Source: Bradyrhizobium sp. CSA112
GTDB lineage: Bacteria > Pseudomonadota > Alphaproteobacteria > Rhizobiales > Xanthobacteraceae
NCBI RefSeq assembly: GCF_029051645.1
Contig: NZ_JAACFS010000017.1
Span: 91,063-155,062 of the forward strand
DNA: 64,000 bases
Direction: 5' to 3'
The notes under the pieces were generated by a model. It searched no databases, had not been told where the DNA came from, and saw nothing but the letters and a program-made list of their open reading frames with translations. Position 1 is the stretch's first letter; each line of letters starts with the position of its first letter. Of this stretch, positions 16,052 through 24,624 are shown in pieces. Position numbers and translations under genes: made by a program.

Positions 16052-16542
16052 TCACTTCACGACGACTTTGCCGACCATGCCACTATCGCGGTGACCTGGG
16101 ATAAGGCACGCGAATTCAAACTCGCCGGCCTTTGTGAATCTCCAGAGAATTTCTCCCGAGCTCCTCGGTGCGAGCCGCTTCCCATTTGGGTCGTCGTGCT
16201 CCATGCTAGGACTCTTCTTCATCGCTTCCGCGTGCTTGAGATTTTCGGCCGTCGTCGCGAGAATGAATTCGTGGTCAAGTTCGCCGTTGTTCCGAAGGAC
16301 GAACTTAACTTGCTCGTTCCTCTTCACGTTCACCTCTTGCGGGACGAACAGCATCTTGCCGTCGAACTCGCGCATTGTGATCTGAACAATGCGAGCTGAC
16401 TTTTGGGATCTCCCTGCTCGCCCGCGGAAAATAGCTCATCGCCGTGAAGATGGCCTTCGTGGTGATCACCATGATTCGCCCACGCCACCGTCGATATCGA
16501 CAAGGCCATCAAGGTAGCTGCGACCGTGTGGATGTAGTTCAT
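16052..16542 (-). pseudogene. Plastocyanin-like cupredoxin, frameshifted
   Basis: The N-terminal frame from the ATG at 16542 (GGAGG upstream) encodes a signal peptide and a His-rich segment (NHGDHHEGHLHGDELFSAGE). The cupredoxin domain (VPQEVNVKRNEQVKFVLRNN, ELDHEFILATTAENLKHAEA, FACLIPGHRDSGMVGKVVVK) with its His, Cys-x4-His and Met ligands is in another frame. One A appears lost in an A run (positions about 16401-16404); restoring it gives GDPKKSARIVQITMRE, as expected for the family. Decay or sequencing error cannot be separated here. Confidence 0.78.
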
Positions 16543-16570
16543 TTCCAATCCTCCATTCTCCAAAGTGGTT

Positions 16571-17582
16571 TCATGTTCGTGCTCCCTTGTTCTTCGTGCT
16601 CTTCATCCCTTTCATATTTTTCTTAGTGCTCTCGCTCCTCGGTGAGCCGTCTTGACGCAACGGCTCTTCAGCCGGAGTTTCGATCTGATATGCAACAGTG
16701 CCCTTCGGGAACGTGTACGGTCCCGGATCGCTGTAATCGTCGCGCGCCATCCCCTCCCGAATTTTCATGACAGTGAACATGCCGCCCATTTCGATCGGCC
16801 CGAACTGTCCTGATCCGGTCATCATGGGCAGCGTGTTGTCCGGAAGTGGCATTTCCATTTCACCCATCGCCAGCACCACGAACATCCCCATCATCCCCAT
16901 CGCCATCTGAACCATTTCGTCCGCGTGAGGGTGGTACATGAAAGTGCCACTGTGCTTGAGTTCGAATTCGTAGAGGAAGGTCTTGCCCGGGTTGATGTGC
17001 GGTTGCGTCAGACCACCGACGCCGTCCATACCGCAGGGCAGAATCATGCCGTGCCAGTGCACGGTCGTGTATTCCGGGAGCTTGTTGGTCACGAAGATAC
17101 GCACCTTGTCGCCCTCGACGGCCTCGATCGTGGGGCCAGGCGATTGGCCGTTGTAACCCCACAGATGGGCCTTCATGCCTTCGGCGAATTCGCGCACGAC
17201 TGGCTCGGCCACCAGATGGAATTCCTTCCAATCTCCATTCATCCGCCAGGGCAGCGACCAACCGTTCAGGGTGACGACGGGTCGATATTCCGGTCCACTT
17301 GTCGGATAAAGTGGCGGTTGACTCGTCACCTTGTCCATCGTGGGGGCTTCGGGAATGCTCGCTGCCTGAACACGCCCGGACACGACGCTCGCGCTCGCAA
17401 GGGCGGTTGGCTCCCGGATCTGCAGGATCTGCACCCACCAGAGGTACGGTCGTTGCACAGCCGGCGAGAAATGGGCCGACCAAAACAATCAGGATCGTGC
17501 GCTGGATGATCGCGCGTCTGGACCCTGTTCTCGTGAATGCATTCAATGCGGCGGCGTCATTCGCCACCATTTGCGCCAGCAT
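16571..17582 (-). pseudogene. Multicopper oxidase with frameshift and large internal deletion
   Basis: The first cupredoxin domain is clear: TVHWHGMILP and HSGTFMYHPHADEM carry the type 2/3 copper His residues. After MVQMAMGMMGMFVV the sequence jumps in frame to MGEMEMPLPDNTLPMM, the extreme C-terminus of CopA-like oxidases. Roughly 150 residues, including the HPIHLHGH and HCHxxHH copper sites, are gone. The signal segment (MLAQMVANDAAALNAFTRTG, ATG 17582) is in a different frame from the body. It cannot be an active oxidase. Confidence 0.8.
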
Positions 17583-17661
17583 AAAAATCCCCTGAGAAGC
17601 ACCGATGTACGAGTACTCGCGCCCCGATCCGGAGCGCAGCAGCCCATCAATTCACGTGCTT

Positions 17662-18129
17662 TCAGGCTATGGGTGGCCGATACAGCGGACCGAGCGCTTC
17701 GACCGTGCGGACCGAATCCGGCTTGGAGTCGCACCGGGATTGCAGAGGTGCGAACTGGAGGAGCGAAGGCGCTTGAGGAGACACGGCGCTAAAACACAGC
17801 ACGGAGCCACAGCAATTGCCATGCTGATCGTAAGGGTCGTGGTCGGCGTGACCTGCCGCCGGGGTGGCCCCATCATGGGAGTGGAGCACCACTTTGGCAT
17901 CACCGTGACCGCGCTTATGCTCGCTATGGCTATGCTGGTGGTCGTGGCTGTGCTGATGCTTTTGTGCGTGCTCATGGGCGTGATCGGCCCCGTGAGCGCG
18001 CTGAGCCACTACTTCGGCTAGGTCGGCCGGAAGTGGGACGGCCAGGGACGGGGTCAATGACCCAAGCAGATACGTGATGGCGACAAGCCATCCCCACCAT
18101 CTGCGCGCTGGCTTTCTGAAGCCAATCAT
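17662..18129 (-). CDS. His-rich membrane/periplasmic protein (DUF2946-like)
   Basis: 155 residues. An N-terminal hydrophobic segment (WWGWLVAITYLLGSLTPSLA) is followed by a long His run region (HAHEHAQKHQHSHDHQHSHS) and CCGSVLCF, then a final PLYRPPIA. This layout matches small His-rich proteins (DUF2946 type) found beside copper and cation export genes in rhizobia. Probable metal binding in the periplasm. It is the first gene upstream of the multicopper oxidase and may be the only intact member of that copper cluster besides the sigma factor. Confidence 0.6.
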   Translation of the reverse strand: MIGFRKPARRWWGWLVAITYLLGSLTPSLAVPLPADLAEVVAQRAHGADHAHEHAQKHQHSHDHQHSHSEHKRGHGDAKVVLHSHDGATPAAGHADHDPYDQHGNCCGSVLCFSAVSPQAPSLLQFAPLQSRCDSKPDSVRTVEALGPLYRPPIA

Positions 18130-18221
18130 CCCATTCCCGTCATTCCGAGCACCGAACTATAACTCCTGTTGGAGCACACCGCCAATAGAATTACCGCCCG
18201 CTCAACTCCCGCTTTGGACAT

Positions 18222-18482
18222 TCAGCTTGGGCATTCAGCGGGCCCGCTTTGCCTTCCTATGGGGGACAGTCCGTGGCTCGGCGGCAAGACCAATTCCGGG
18301 GTATACATATGAGGGCATACATATGAGTGGGGATACTTTTCGATCGCTTGCCCAGGGCTACCCCGAGCCTCGTTAGGCCAGTAACGCCGGTCAGAGATGC
18401 TCACGCCGGCGTGAGCGTCAATCGCGGAAGCTGAAGCAAGCAGCAGCACCAAGACATAGAGGAGTCGATTCCCTTTCGGCAT
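18222..18482 (-). CDS. Small secreted protein with ISDRRYWP motif (copy 2)
   Basis: 86 residues from the ATG at 18482 (GAGGGA upstream). Signal peptide MPKGNRLLYVLVLLLASAS, cleavage near DAHA, then GVSISDRRYWPNEARGS. The shared block ISDRRYWP[S/N]EARG is at the same place as in the protein at 13415. The tail differs, with His and Cys residues (YPHSYVCPHMY). Function unknown; both copies flank copper genes. Confidence 0.55.
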   Translation of the reverse strand: MPKGNRLLYVLVLLLASASAIDAHAGVSISDRRYWPNEARGSPGQAIEKYPHSYVCPHMYTPELVLPPSHGLSPIGRQSGPAECPS

Positions 18483-18639
18483 AGTTCCCTCACCCGCTTG
18501 GCGGGCCAGTGTTCGTGACCCTTGGCGCCGCCCCAGAGCCGCCACTTGCCGTCCGAAATTTGATTTTAGAAGCGAATCTGCTCGCCATAGTTGATGAAAA
18601 TCAACGTCGCGTCCCGGTAAAGGATGTCCCATCCGCGGG

Positions 18640-18771
18640 CCGCGCGGCCCTCCTGTATCCACTGTCCGGCCTATTGTTGTCGCCGATCATTGCAGTGGTG
18701 GTCATGGCGCTTTCATCCGTCAGCGTTGTCGGCAATGCGCTGCGATTGCGTACGTGGCGGGCCATCGAACT
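18640..18771 (+). pseudogene. C-terminal remnant of a heavy-metal P-type ATPase
   Basis: The plus-strand reading ALLYPLSGLLLSPIIAVVVM and ALSSVSVVGNALRLR is the last two membrane segments of CopA/CadA-type ATPases; the phrase MALSSVSVVxNALRLR is diagnostic. No other ATPase parts (CPC, DKTGT, HP) lie nearby, and the frame continues into unrelated sequence. A leftover of a copper exporter. Confidence 0.7.
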
Positions 18772-19105
18772 AGGGGGTGGTGCGAGGTTAGCTGTTGGAG
18801 TCTCCCTGGATAGGCTTGTCCAGCTCAAGAGCAAACTGCCGGTTCGCAAACAGATAGTAGCCGTCCCGAGTGAAAGCCGTGATCGCCGACTTTCCTCGCA
18901 GACACGGGTGATGCGCGTTTCCGCCTTTCAAGATACGTACGAACCGCCAACCCGGGCTCAACAGCAAATTTGGAATGGGATTGCAGGTCGGCACGACGGC
19001 GTAGAAGTCGCGCGCGAACCTGCTTGCAAAGAGCACATATGCTGGCTCGTTTGCTCGCCTGCGGTGGCTCAGACTTGCCGGGTCCTTGCTCCGCATCCTA
19101 CCTTT
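18772..19105. other. Uncertain frame before DUF411
   Basis: A minus-strand frame (19096-18788, 102 residues, containing GWRFVRILKGGNAHHPCLRG and TRDGYYLFANRQ) has acceptable codon use but no recognised family and no clear ribosome site. It may be a small hypothetical gene. Confidence 0.3.
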
Positions 19106-19582
19106 TTAGCCGACCTCTTCCGAGCCGACGAACTGCATATAGGTGCGCCGTCCGCTCGGACCGAACACGATGACCGGATATCCTTGGGGTTTACCGCCCA
19201 TGCCAGGTGATCCCGGTGGCATCCCGGGAACCGCGATGCCCGCAGCCCTCGGCCGTTCCTCAAGCATCCTGCTTATCGCGACTGCAGGCACATGTCCCTC
19301 CACCAGGTAACCTCCGACTTCCGCGGTATGGCAGGCCGCCAGATCCGAGGGGACGCCGAGACGGTTCCGAATCGCGTCCAGATCACTCGTTTCTTCAATC
19401 TTGACGGAGAACCCCGCAGCGCCAACGTGCTTCGCCCAAGCGCCGCAACAGCCGCAGTTGGGATCCTTGTGAACCAAGATACCTGCAGCCGCGCGAAGCG
19501 GTAATGGCGCTAGAGCCATCCCGAGAATGCAACCGCAAACTATTCTGCGCGAAAGTCGAAGCGTCCCAGACAGACCCTGCAT
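19106..19582 (-). CDS. DUF411 metal-binding periplasmic protein
   Basis: 158 residues with a signal peptide (LGMALAPLPLRAAA). The DUF411 core is complete: VHKDPNCGCCGAWAKHV, HTAEVGGYLVEGHVPA and PGMPPGSPGM...QGYPVIVF. The CGCCG motif and Met/His residues are thought to bind copper. GGAGAGG precedes the ATG, 12 bp after the cytochrome c stop, so it is the last gene of the electron-transfer operon. The tail after the PGMPPGSPGM segment is somewhat longer than usual. Confidence 0.85.
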   Translation of the reverse strand: MQGLSGTLRLSRRIVCGCILGMALAPLPLRAAAGILVHKDPNCGCCGAWAKHVGAAGFSVKIEETSDLDAIRNRLGVPSDLAACHTAEVGGYLVEGHVPAVAISRMLEERPRAAGIAVPGMPPGSPGMGGKPQGYPVIVFGPSGRRTYMQFVGSEEVG

Positions 19583-19594
19583 CGTGTCCTCTCC

Positions 19595-20371
19595 TCAATG
19601 GTGTTTGAGCCAACCGATACCTTTTATGTCATTGAAAGAATCGGTGCGGTGGCAAAGAAAGCACTGATTTACACTTGCATGCTTCTGCCCCGTGACCATT
19701 TGGTCCATCATCACGAAGTGGTGCATGTAATGGCTTGGCGGCGCCTGATGGCATTGCGCACATTCCTTGGAGGTGGGCGAAGGATGCAGGAACTGCGCAA
19801 TTCTCCACGAATCAAGCGCGTGACAGCTCCCGCATTCGCGCCCGAATAGTCCGCGGTGCGGTTCTCGATTGCTATGACAGCTGACGCAGTCAAGGCCGGC
19901 CTTTTCCGCTTCGACAGAATTCGGTACGCCCAGAAACTCCTTCAGATCAGTGACCATCTGCCCAGCGATTGCACGCGCGGAGGTGTTTCGGTCTTGCGGA
20001 AACGCTCCACTGCGCAAAAGCATAGTGTGATCCATCTTGGTCGGACGAACGCGCCCCGCATGTTCGAGATGGCAGCCGCGACACTCTTTGCTCGTTGCAT
20101 GAAATGCCGTCGCCTGTTTGCCAAGATCCGCAGCGGCCGTCGTGTGACAGGCGATACAGGCGGCAGCTTCGACACCCTTCGTGGGCGCATGACAAGTTTC
20201 GCACTTGTCGGACAGAAACGCGTGCTTCTCGGAAAGTGGCCCGGGAAGGACTGCGTCCGTCCAACCCGAAACCGCCAGAGAACCATCCGTGTATAACCCG
20301 ACGGATACCGCTGCCACACCCGCGATGGCGAGCGTCACAAAGACCGTGTAGATGAACGCCCGAACGCTCAC
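19595..20371 (-). CDS. Membrane-anchored seven-heme cytochrome c
   Basis: 258 residues from a GTG at 20371. An N-terminal anchor (FIYTVFVTLAIAGVAAVSVG) is followed by seven CxxCH motifs: CETCH, CIACH, CRGCH, CVSCH, CGSCH, CAQCH and CFLCH. Spare His residues (HLEHAG, HYMHHFVMM, KHH) could be sixth ligands. It resembles cytochrome c3/c7-like chains that pass electrons in the periplasm. The GTG overlaps the stop of the b-type cytochrome (GTGA), so the two are translationally coupled. Confidence 0.85.
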   Translation of the reverse strand: MSVRAFIYTVFVTLAIAGVAAVSVGLYTDGSLAVSGWTDAVLPGPLSEKHAFLSDKCETCHAPTKGVEAAACIACHTTAAADLGKQATAFHATSKECRGCHLEHAGRVRPTKMDHTMLLRSGAFPQDRNTSARAIAGQMVTDLKEFLGVPNSVEAEKAGLDCVSCHSNREPHRGLFGRECGSCHALDSWRIAQFLHPSPTSKECAQCHQAPPSHYMHHFVMMDQMVTGQKHASVNQCFLCHRTDSFNDIKGIGWLKHH

Positions 20372-21066
20372 GTGAGCCACCGAAGCCCGTAGTAGACCTC
20401 GCCGGCAACGTGGAGCGCCAGGAGCGCGTACATCGCAATCGCCGCAAGCACGTGAAAGCCAATCCACTGCATGAAGATCTTCTTGACGGCCTCTTGAGAC
20501 CCGATCGCGTATTCAAGATCCGAAATGCCCTCGACGAGCTGCCATATCGGTACTTCCTGCGACGCACTTATGGGAGGACCATCGGCGTCGGCTGCTTCGT
20601 GCGCGGACATGATAAGCGCTATGCGGTCGTAGGTAGACCGCAGTGTAGCGAGGCGAGATTGCCGCTCCCGGATTTCGGCTGCGGTCTGCGGCAAGTAGTA
20701 CCGCCCCACAAATCCGGTGACGACCACGACGAGCAAATTGGCGATCAGCGCAATTCCAAGCGGGCTCTGATACTTGTGCCCCGTATGCAGGAGCGCAAGG
20801 AACGATGCGGCGATACCTGCGTACACATGAAATCCCAAGAGCGCCCGCATCGACACGACACGAGTGACGAGGGCTTTGAAGTTTCGGCTGTACTTCGCGA
20901 CCGGATAGATCAGGAGAAGAAGCATCAGGCCGGCGGCCGCAGCGCCAAGAGCAAACCCGGCCAAGCTTCCAGCAAATCTCGGATCGGAGTGAAGCAAAAA
21001 TGCGGGAACCAGCAGCAACAGGCTGGCGAGGACGATATCGACGATCAGCCGCTCTCTATCGCCCAT
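20368..21066 (-). CDS. b-type cytochrome membrane subunit (ferric-reductase/b561-like)
   Basis: 232 residues with about five membrane segments (near residues 8-25, 33-56, 75-96, 104-121, 200-225). His 80 (GFHVYAG), His 94 and 97 (LLHTGHKY), His 205 (GFHVLA) and His 219 (ALHVAGE) are placed to hold two b hemes across the membrane. A soluble loop (residues 125-195) joins the last two spans. It lies 1 bp after the flavoprotein stop, so it should take electrons from the flavin/2Fe-2S subunit and pass them to the seven-heme cytochrome. Confidence 0.75.
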   Translation of the reverse strand: MGDRERLIVDIVLASLLLLVPAFLLHSDPRFAGSLAGFALGAAAAGLMLLLLIYPVAKYSRNFKALVTRVVSMRALLGFHVYAGIAASFLALLHTGHKYQSPLGIALIANLLVVVVTGFVGRYYLPQTAAEIRERQSRLATLRSTYDRIALIMSAHEAADADGPPISASQEVPIWQLVEGISDLEYAIGSQEAVKKIFMQWIGFHVLAAIAMYALLALHVAGEVYYGLRWLT

Positions 21067-21067
21067 C

Positions 21068-23074
21068 TCAAGCCTCGACGACCAGATTTCCGATCGATTT
21101 CGCCTGACACGCCAGTATCATGCCTTTCGCCCTGTCCTCGTCGGTGAGCGCATCCTGGACTTCCATCGTGACGCTGCCTTCGAGCAGGTGAGTCTTGCAG
21201 ACACCGCAGGTACCCGCGCGGCAGGAATAGTCGATCGCCACGCCGATGGACTCTGCGACTTCGAGCACGCTCTTGTCTGGAGGCAGGGGAGCAACCTTGC
21301 CGGAATTGGCAAAGCGAACGGACGCCGTCGCAGGACCTATCGCTGCAACGCCTGCGCCTTTGTCGGGCCTGCCCCTTTCAATAACCGTCTTTCCCGGAGG
21401 CGGAACAGCCCCGAGAGCAGGGCCGAACGCCTCTGTCTTGATCTGTTCGGGCGGGACGCCAAGCTCGCCAAGTGTCTTCTTGAGCGCCTGCATCATCCCT
21501 GGAGGACCACACAGGTGCACACGGCGCTTGACCAAATCGGGTACCGACCGCGTCAAGAATTCAGCCGTGATCTGGCCCTCGCTTCCCATCCACGACGTAC
21601 CCGCTGCGCGCGCCATGGTGGCGGCAACGTGGAGATTGTTCATCCTGCGCTGAAGGTATTCCAGTTCGTCCCGGAAAATGAACTGTTCGGTCGTCTGTGC
21701 ACCGTACACCAGGTAGACTTCGCCGGGCCAGGCGATATCGAAGAGATATCGTATCGCGGCCATCAACGGCGTGATGCCCACGCCACCTCCGATCAGCACG
21801 ACACCGTCGGCCTCCTTCCCGGTAAAAGTGAAGGCGCCGGAGGGAGCCATCACGTCAAGCATGTCTCCTTCCTTGACGTTCTCGTGCATGTAATCGGAGA
21901 AGACTCCGCCGTCTTCGCGCTTGATCGTGGTCTCAACGTAGGCGGTTTGGGCCGCGGATGATGCGACCGTGTAAGACCGCCTGACGGTCTTTCCATCGAT
22001 TTGGGCGGAGTAGGTCAGAAACTGACCGGGAAGAAACGTGAAAGGAATGGAGCCACCCTGCGGATCTTGGAGGCGAAACGTCTTCACGCTCGGCGTTTCC
22101 TTGAAGATCGCACAAACCCTAAGCTTGCCTTTCCAGAGCTCTCCCGGTTTCGTCAAACCGCCGGTATCCGCCATCGTCGAAATCGGCGCCACCTTTTCCT
22201 GACCAGGCGAAGCGCTGCGCGCTGCAGGCGACGGTGTGGGTGTAACAGCGGGCGCCTTTGTCAATCTATCGACGAGAGCGTTGGCTCGGCGCATTCTGGC
22301 TATATAGACCGCCAGCATTCCTGCCGAGAAGATCGCGAGCAGCCCCATGGTAATAACATGAAACCAGGAAACGCCCAGCACTCCCTCCGCCGTGAAGGTT
22401 GCCGGCGGTGGTAGGAGATTCATCTGCGCCTTGAACCAATTTTGCGCGATCTGATGCGGAGATTTTCCTTCACTCAACGATCGCAGCACGGTGACGCCAC
22501 TTTGAACCTGATCGAGAGACCCTCGAATTCGACTCGAAGCCTGATCTGCGGCGACGATGTCACCTCCCGCGATTGCGTGCCGCAGGTCTCCTTCCGCGGC
22601 AGAAAGGCTCTCGATTCCAGAATTGATCCAGACACGAGCTTGGGATTCAAGGTCGCGCCGCTGGTCAGCGGAGAGAGCGGGCATTTCCATCAACGATGGA
22701 TAGAACTCTTTGCGTGGGCGGCCCATCATCTCGCCCATCATCCCCATCTCGGCCGGGCTTGAGTTGCTTGACGAGGGTGCCGGGGAACCGCCAGCTCTAG
22801 TTGAGGGATTATTCGACTGAGGCGTGTTGGCGCCTCCGGAGTTGGCGCCTGGATGGTGCGCCGAGTGACTGTCCTCGGCCTGCGCTAACCGCAGATCGCT
22901 TGGCCGTCCGAAACCCGCGTCGAGACGCTTTGGGGTACCTCCACTTCGTAGTTGCTCAGCTGGTGGTTGTGGTGCCACGCTTGCCGCAAATGCGGCCTCT
23001 GCAAGAATTAAACTGCAAAGGCCCGCCACCCAAAGACCAGCGCGATGTCGAAATACGAACTCGAATATCGACAT
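21068..23074 (-). CDS. Membrane-anchored flavodoxin-reductase-type oxidoreductase with C-terminal 2Fe-2S
   Basis: About 668 residues. A first membrane span (about 10-30) and a second (VITMGLLAIFSAGMLAVYIA, about 245) bracket a Pro/Ser/Met-rich periplasmic region with MGMMGEMMG. The cytoplasmic part has the FAD motif RRSYTVAS, the NAD(P) motif GGGVGITPLMAA, CGPPGMM, and a plant-type 2Fe-2S ferredoxin (CRAGTCGVCK...LACQ). Known relatives with this FAD-NAD-ferredoxin order are HCR/BenC-like reductases; the N-terminal periplasmic extension is unusual. It should feed electrons from NAD(P)H to the b-type cytochrome. Confidence 0.82.
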   Translation of the reverse strand: MSIFEFVFRHRAGLWVAGLCSLILAEAAFAASVAPQPPAEQLRSGGTPKRLDAGFGRPSDLRLAQAEDSHSAHHPGANSGGANTPQSNNPSTRAGGSPAPSSSNSSPAEMGMMGEMMGRPRKEFYPSLMEMPALSADQRRDLESQARVWINSGIESLSAAEGDLRHAIAGGDIVAADQASSRIRGSLDQVQSGVTVLRSLSEGKSPHQIAQNWFKAQMNLLPPPATFTAEGVLGVSWFHVITMGLLAIFSAGMLAVYIARMRRANALVDRLTKAPAVTPTPSPAARSASPGQEKVAPISTMADTGGLTKPGELWKGKLRVCAIFKETPSVKTFRLQDPQGGSIPFTFLPGQFLTYSAQIDGKTVRRSYTVASSAAQTAYVETTIKREDGGVFSDYMHENVKEGDMLDVMAPSGAFTFTGKEADGVVLIGGGVGITPLMAAIRYLFDIAWPGEVYLVYGAQTTEQFIFRDELEYLQRRMNNLHVAATMARAAGTSWMGSEGQITAEFLTRSVPDLVKRRVHLCGPPGMMQALKKTLGELGVPPEQIKTEAFGPALGAVPPPGKTVIERGRPDKGAGVAAIGPATASVRFANSGKVAPLPPDKSVLEVAESIGVAIDYSCRAGTCGVCKTHLLEGSVTMEVQDALTDEDRAKGMILACQAKSIGNLVVEA

Positions 23075-23099
23075 GGCCTCTGCTTTCACGAAGACGTCG

Positions 23100-23825
23100 T
23101 CAGAACGTCGCGATTAGAGGCAGCAGGATAGCATTGGCCGTCTGCTTCTGGCCCTCACTGAGGGCCACGTACAACCGATTGAAGGCAGAGCGCGCCGATT
23201 TGATGGCTTCCAAGCGTTCGCCCAAATGGTGCTCATACCGCTCGATTCGCTCGGGGCCAGCCGCCTTGTCATCCATCACAAGGAGCTTGCGCGCTTCCAA
23301 CAGATGCTGGCGGCTGGAGCGCAGCGCGTCCGCCAAGACGTTCCAGTCGGCCATTTGCTTGTCGGTGATCTGCAGCTCGGCCTTGAGGAACGCGATTCGC
23401 CCTTCCAGTCTCTCGGTCACATCAGCGGGTCCGCTCGCGGTGGCACCGGTAGCCATGCCGGCACCGGACGGCGCGTTCATCCGGCCATGCATTCGTTCCA
23501 TCATTTGCATCATCTGCATCATGTTGGAGTCCCCCTGCTGACAGCCGGAGCCCTGACACTCTTGCATCTGACCCGGCATCGGCATCTTCATCTTGTCGTC
23601 CATGCGACCGCCGCCCATGTTCTGCGTCTGCCCGCCGGGCTGCCCCATATTCCCCATGTTGCTGTTCGGGTTGCTGGAGGAATCGGACTTCATCTTCATC
23701 TCGTCCATCATGGCGAGCTGCGCGCGATCTGCTGCCACAACTTTAGCTGTCGGCAACCCGGCCGGGGCTAGGCCCAGGACGGCAAGCGCAGCTGCAAATC
23801 CAACGAACCTCTTCATGCTATCCAT
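23100..23825 (-). CDS. Met-rich periplasmic LTXXQ/Spy-like protein
   Basis: 241 residues with a signal peptide (FVGFAAALAVLGLAPAG). Residues 35-115 are very rich in Met, Gln, Asn and Gly (MDDKMKMPMPGQMQEC, MMQMMQMMERMHGRM), a pattern of Cu(I) binding. Residues 130-241 are helical with two LTXXQ-like repeats (LQITDKQMADWNVLADALR, LSEGQKQTANAILLPLI), as in CpxP/Spy/ZraP sensors and chaperones. First gene of the five-gene operon; GGAGAAGG before the ATG. Likely a periplasmic metal sensor or chaperone for the electron chain downstream. Confidence 0.78.
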   Translation of the reverse strand: MDSMKRFVGFAAALAVLGLAPAGLPTAKVVAADRAQLAMMDEMKMKSDSSSNPNSNMGNMGQPGGQTQNMGGGRMDDKMKMPMPGQMQECQGSGCQQGDSNMMQMMQMMERMHGRMNAPSGAGMATGATASGPADVTERLEGRIAFLKAELQITDKQMADWNVLADALRSSRQHLLEARKLLVMDDKAAGPERIERYEHHLGERLEAIKSARSAFNRLYVALSEGQKQTANAILLPLIATF

Positions 23826-23886
23826 GGCCTTCTCCTATCCTGACGCTGATAGATGCCCACTGCTTGCCTACCAAAAACAGCTCAAG

Positions 23887-23900
23887 TTGAGGCAAATCAA
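23887..23900. promoter_or_regulatory. FNR/FixK box 1 of 3 (perfect)
   Basis: TTGAGGCAAATCAA. Proximal box: a -41.5 placement predicts minus-strand transcription from about 23852, 27 nt before the first gene of the electron-transfer operon. Confidence 0.7.
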
Positions 23901-23909
23901 CTGAGCAAG

Positions 23910-23923
23910 TTGAGGCAGATCAC
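23910..23923. promoter_or_regulatory. FNR/FixK box 2 of 3 (one mismatch)
   Basis: TTGAGGCAGATCAC. Same inner GGCA bases as its neighbours, with the last base changed. The three copies form an imperfect direct repeat of the unit CAAGTTGAGGC-N2-ATCA. Confidence 0.55.
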
Positions 23924-23926
23924 AAG

Positions 23927-23940
23927 TTGAGGCGCATCAA
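23927..23940. promoter_or_regulatory. FNR/FixK box 3 of 3 (perfect)
   Basis: TTGAGGCGCATCAA. Distal box, 17 bp from box 2 and 40 bp from box 1. It could also serve the plus strand, but only a gene remnant lies there. Confidence 0.6.
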
Positions 23941-24033
23941 GTAATATAGACGGAGAACCCGCTAGAAAATTACACTCGTCTGGCACATACGGCTTCGCTA
24001 CTAGCTTCCTCGTTCGAAAGCTCTGAGGCATGA

Positions 24034-24624
24034 CGGCAGGGCCTATGCAAGCTTCCATCTGCGCGCAACCGAGCCATCCTCGCCAGTCTCTCGGAAATCC
24101 AAGAGCTGGCACCCGGCCTATATGAGATGAAGATCGAGGGAGCAGGCACTTCGGACGACCCGTCCAATCTGCCTTTTGCGGTTCGGTTCGAGCCACGGCA
24201 AGTCGAAGATCTCAACTTCCCGAAGCCGGATGCCGCCTTCGAACGTATAAGGGATTTCTCCGAAATGGCCGAGACGATCTACAAGACGCTCTTCAGCCCC
24301 TTCGTTCAGGCTGCTTCCAATGCATTGACGGCAGAATTGGCCAAATGGTTTCACCCGATGCGGGCCAGCCGCTATCTCTTCTCGCCAGCGCTTCTGCCGT
24401 GGCTGCGCGGGCTCCCGGCCCTTGCCAAGTCGATCCACGACAACCGTCAGCCGTTGGCTGACGACAATCCCTACCTTGGCGCCGAACGGAAACTGATCAA
24501 CCTAGCTACCTCGTCCATCGAAGCGACCCGGCTCAATCGCGACGCATCTCTGGAGCACATGTTCGGGATCTTGTACGGCTTTGCTCCTCCCGCGAAATCG
24601 GATTCCAATCAGAGGACGACGTGA
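24034..24624 (+). pseudogene. DUF3141 protein, C-terminal fragment
   Basis: The frame runs from a stop at 24031 without a good start and reads ASLSEIQELAPGLYEMKIEG, FEPRQVEDL, YKTLFSPFVQAASNALTAEL, HPMRASRYLFSP and DNRQPLADDNPYLGAERKL. This is the end of DUF3141 proteins (PHB-synthase-related alpha/beta hydrolases of about 800 residues). The hydrolase core is missing. Confidence 0.65.

Noticed and set aside
17605..18021. Plus-strand hydrophobic frame over the His-rich gene
   Set aside because: The His codons of the minus strand read as Met/Val/Leu codons on the plus strand, giving a false membrane protein.
22801..23541. Plus-strand frame opposite the Met-rich and flavoprotein genes
   Set aside because: Its content is the reverse complement of the Met- and Ser/Pro-rich coding; no start signal and no known motif.
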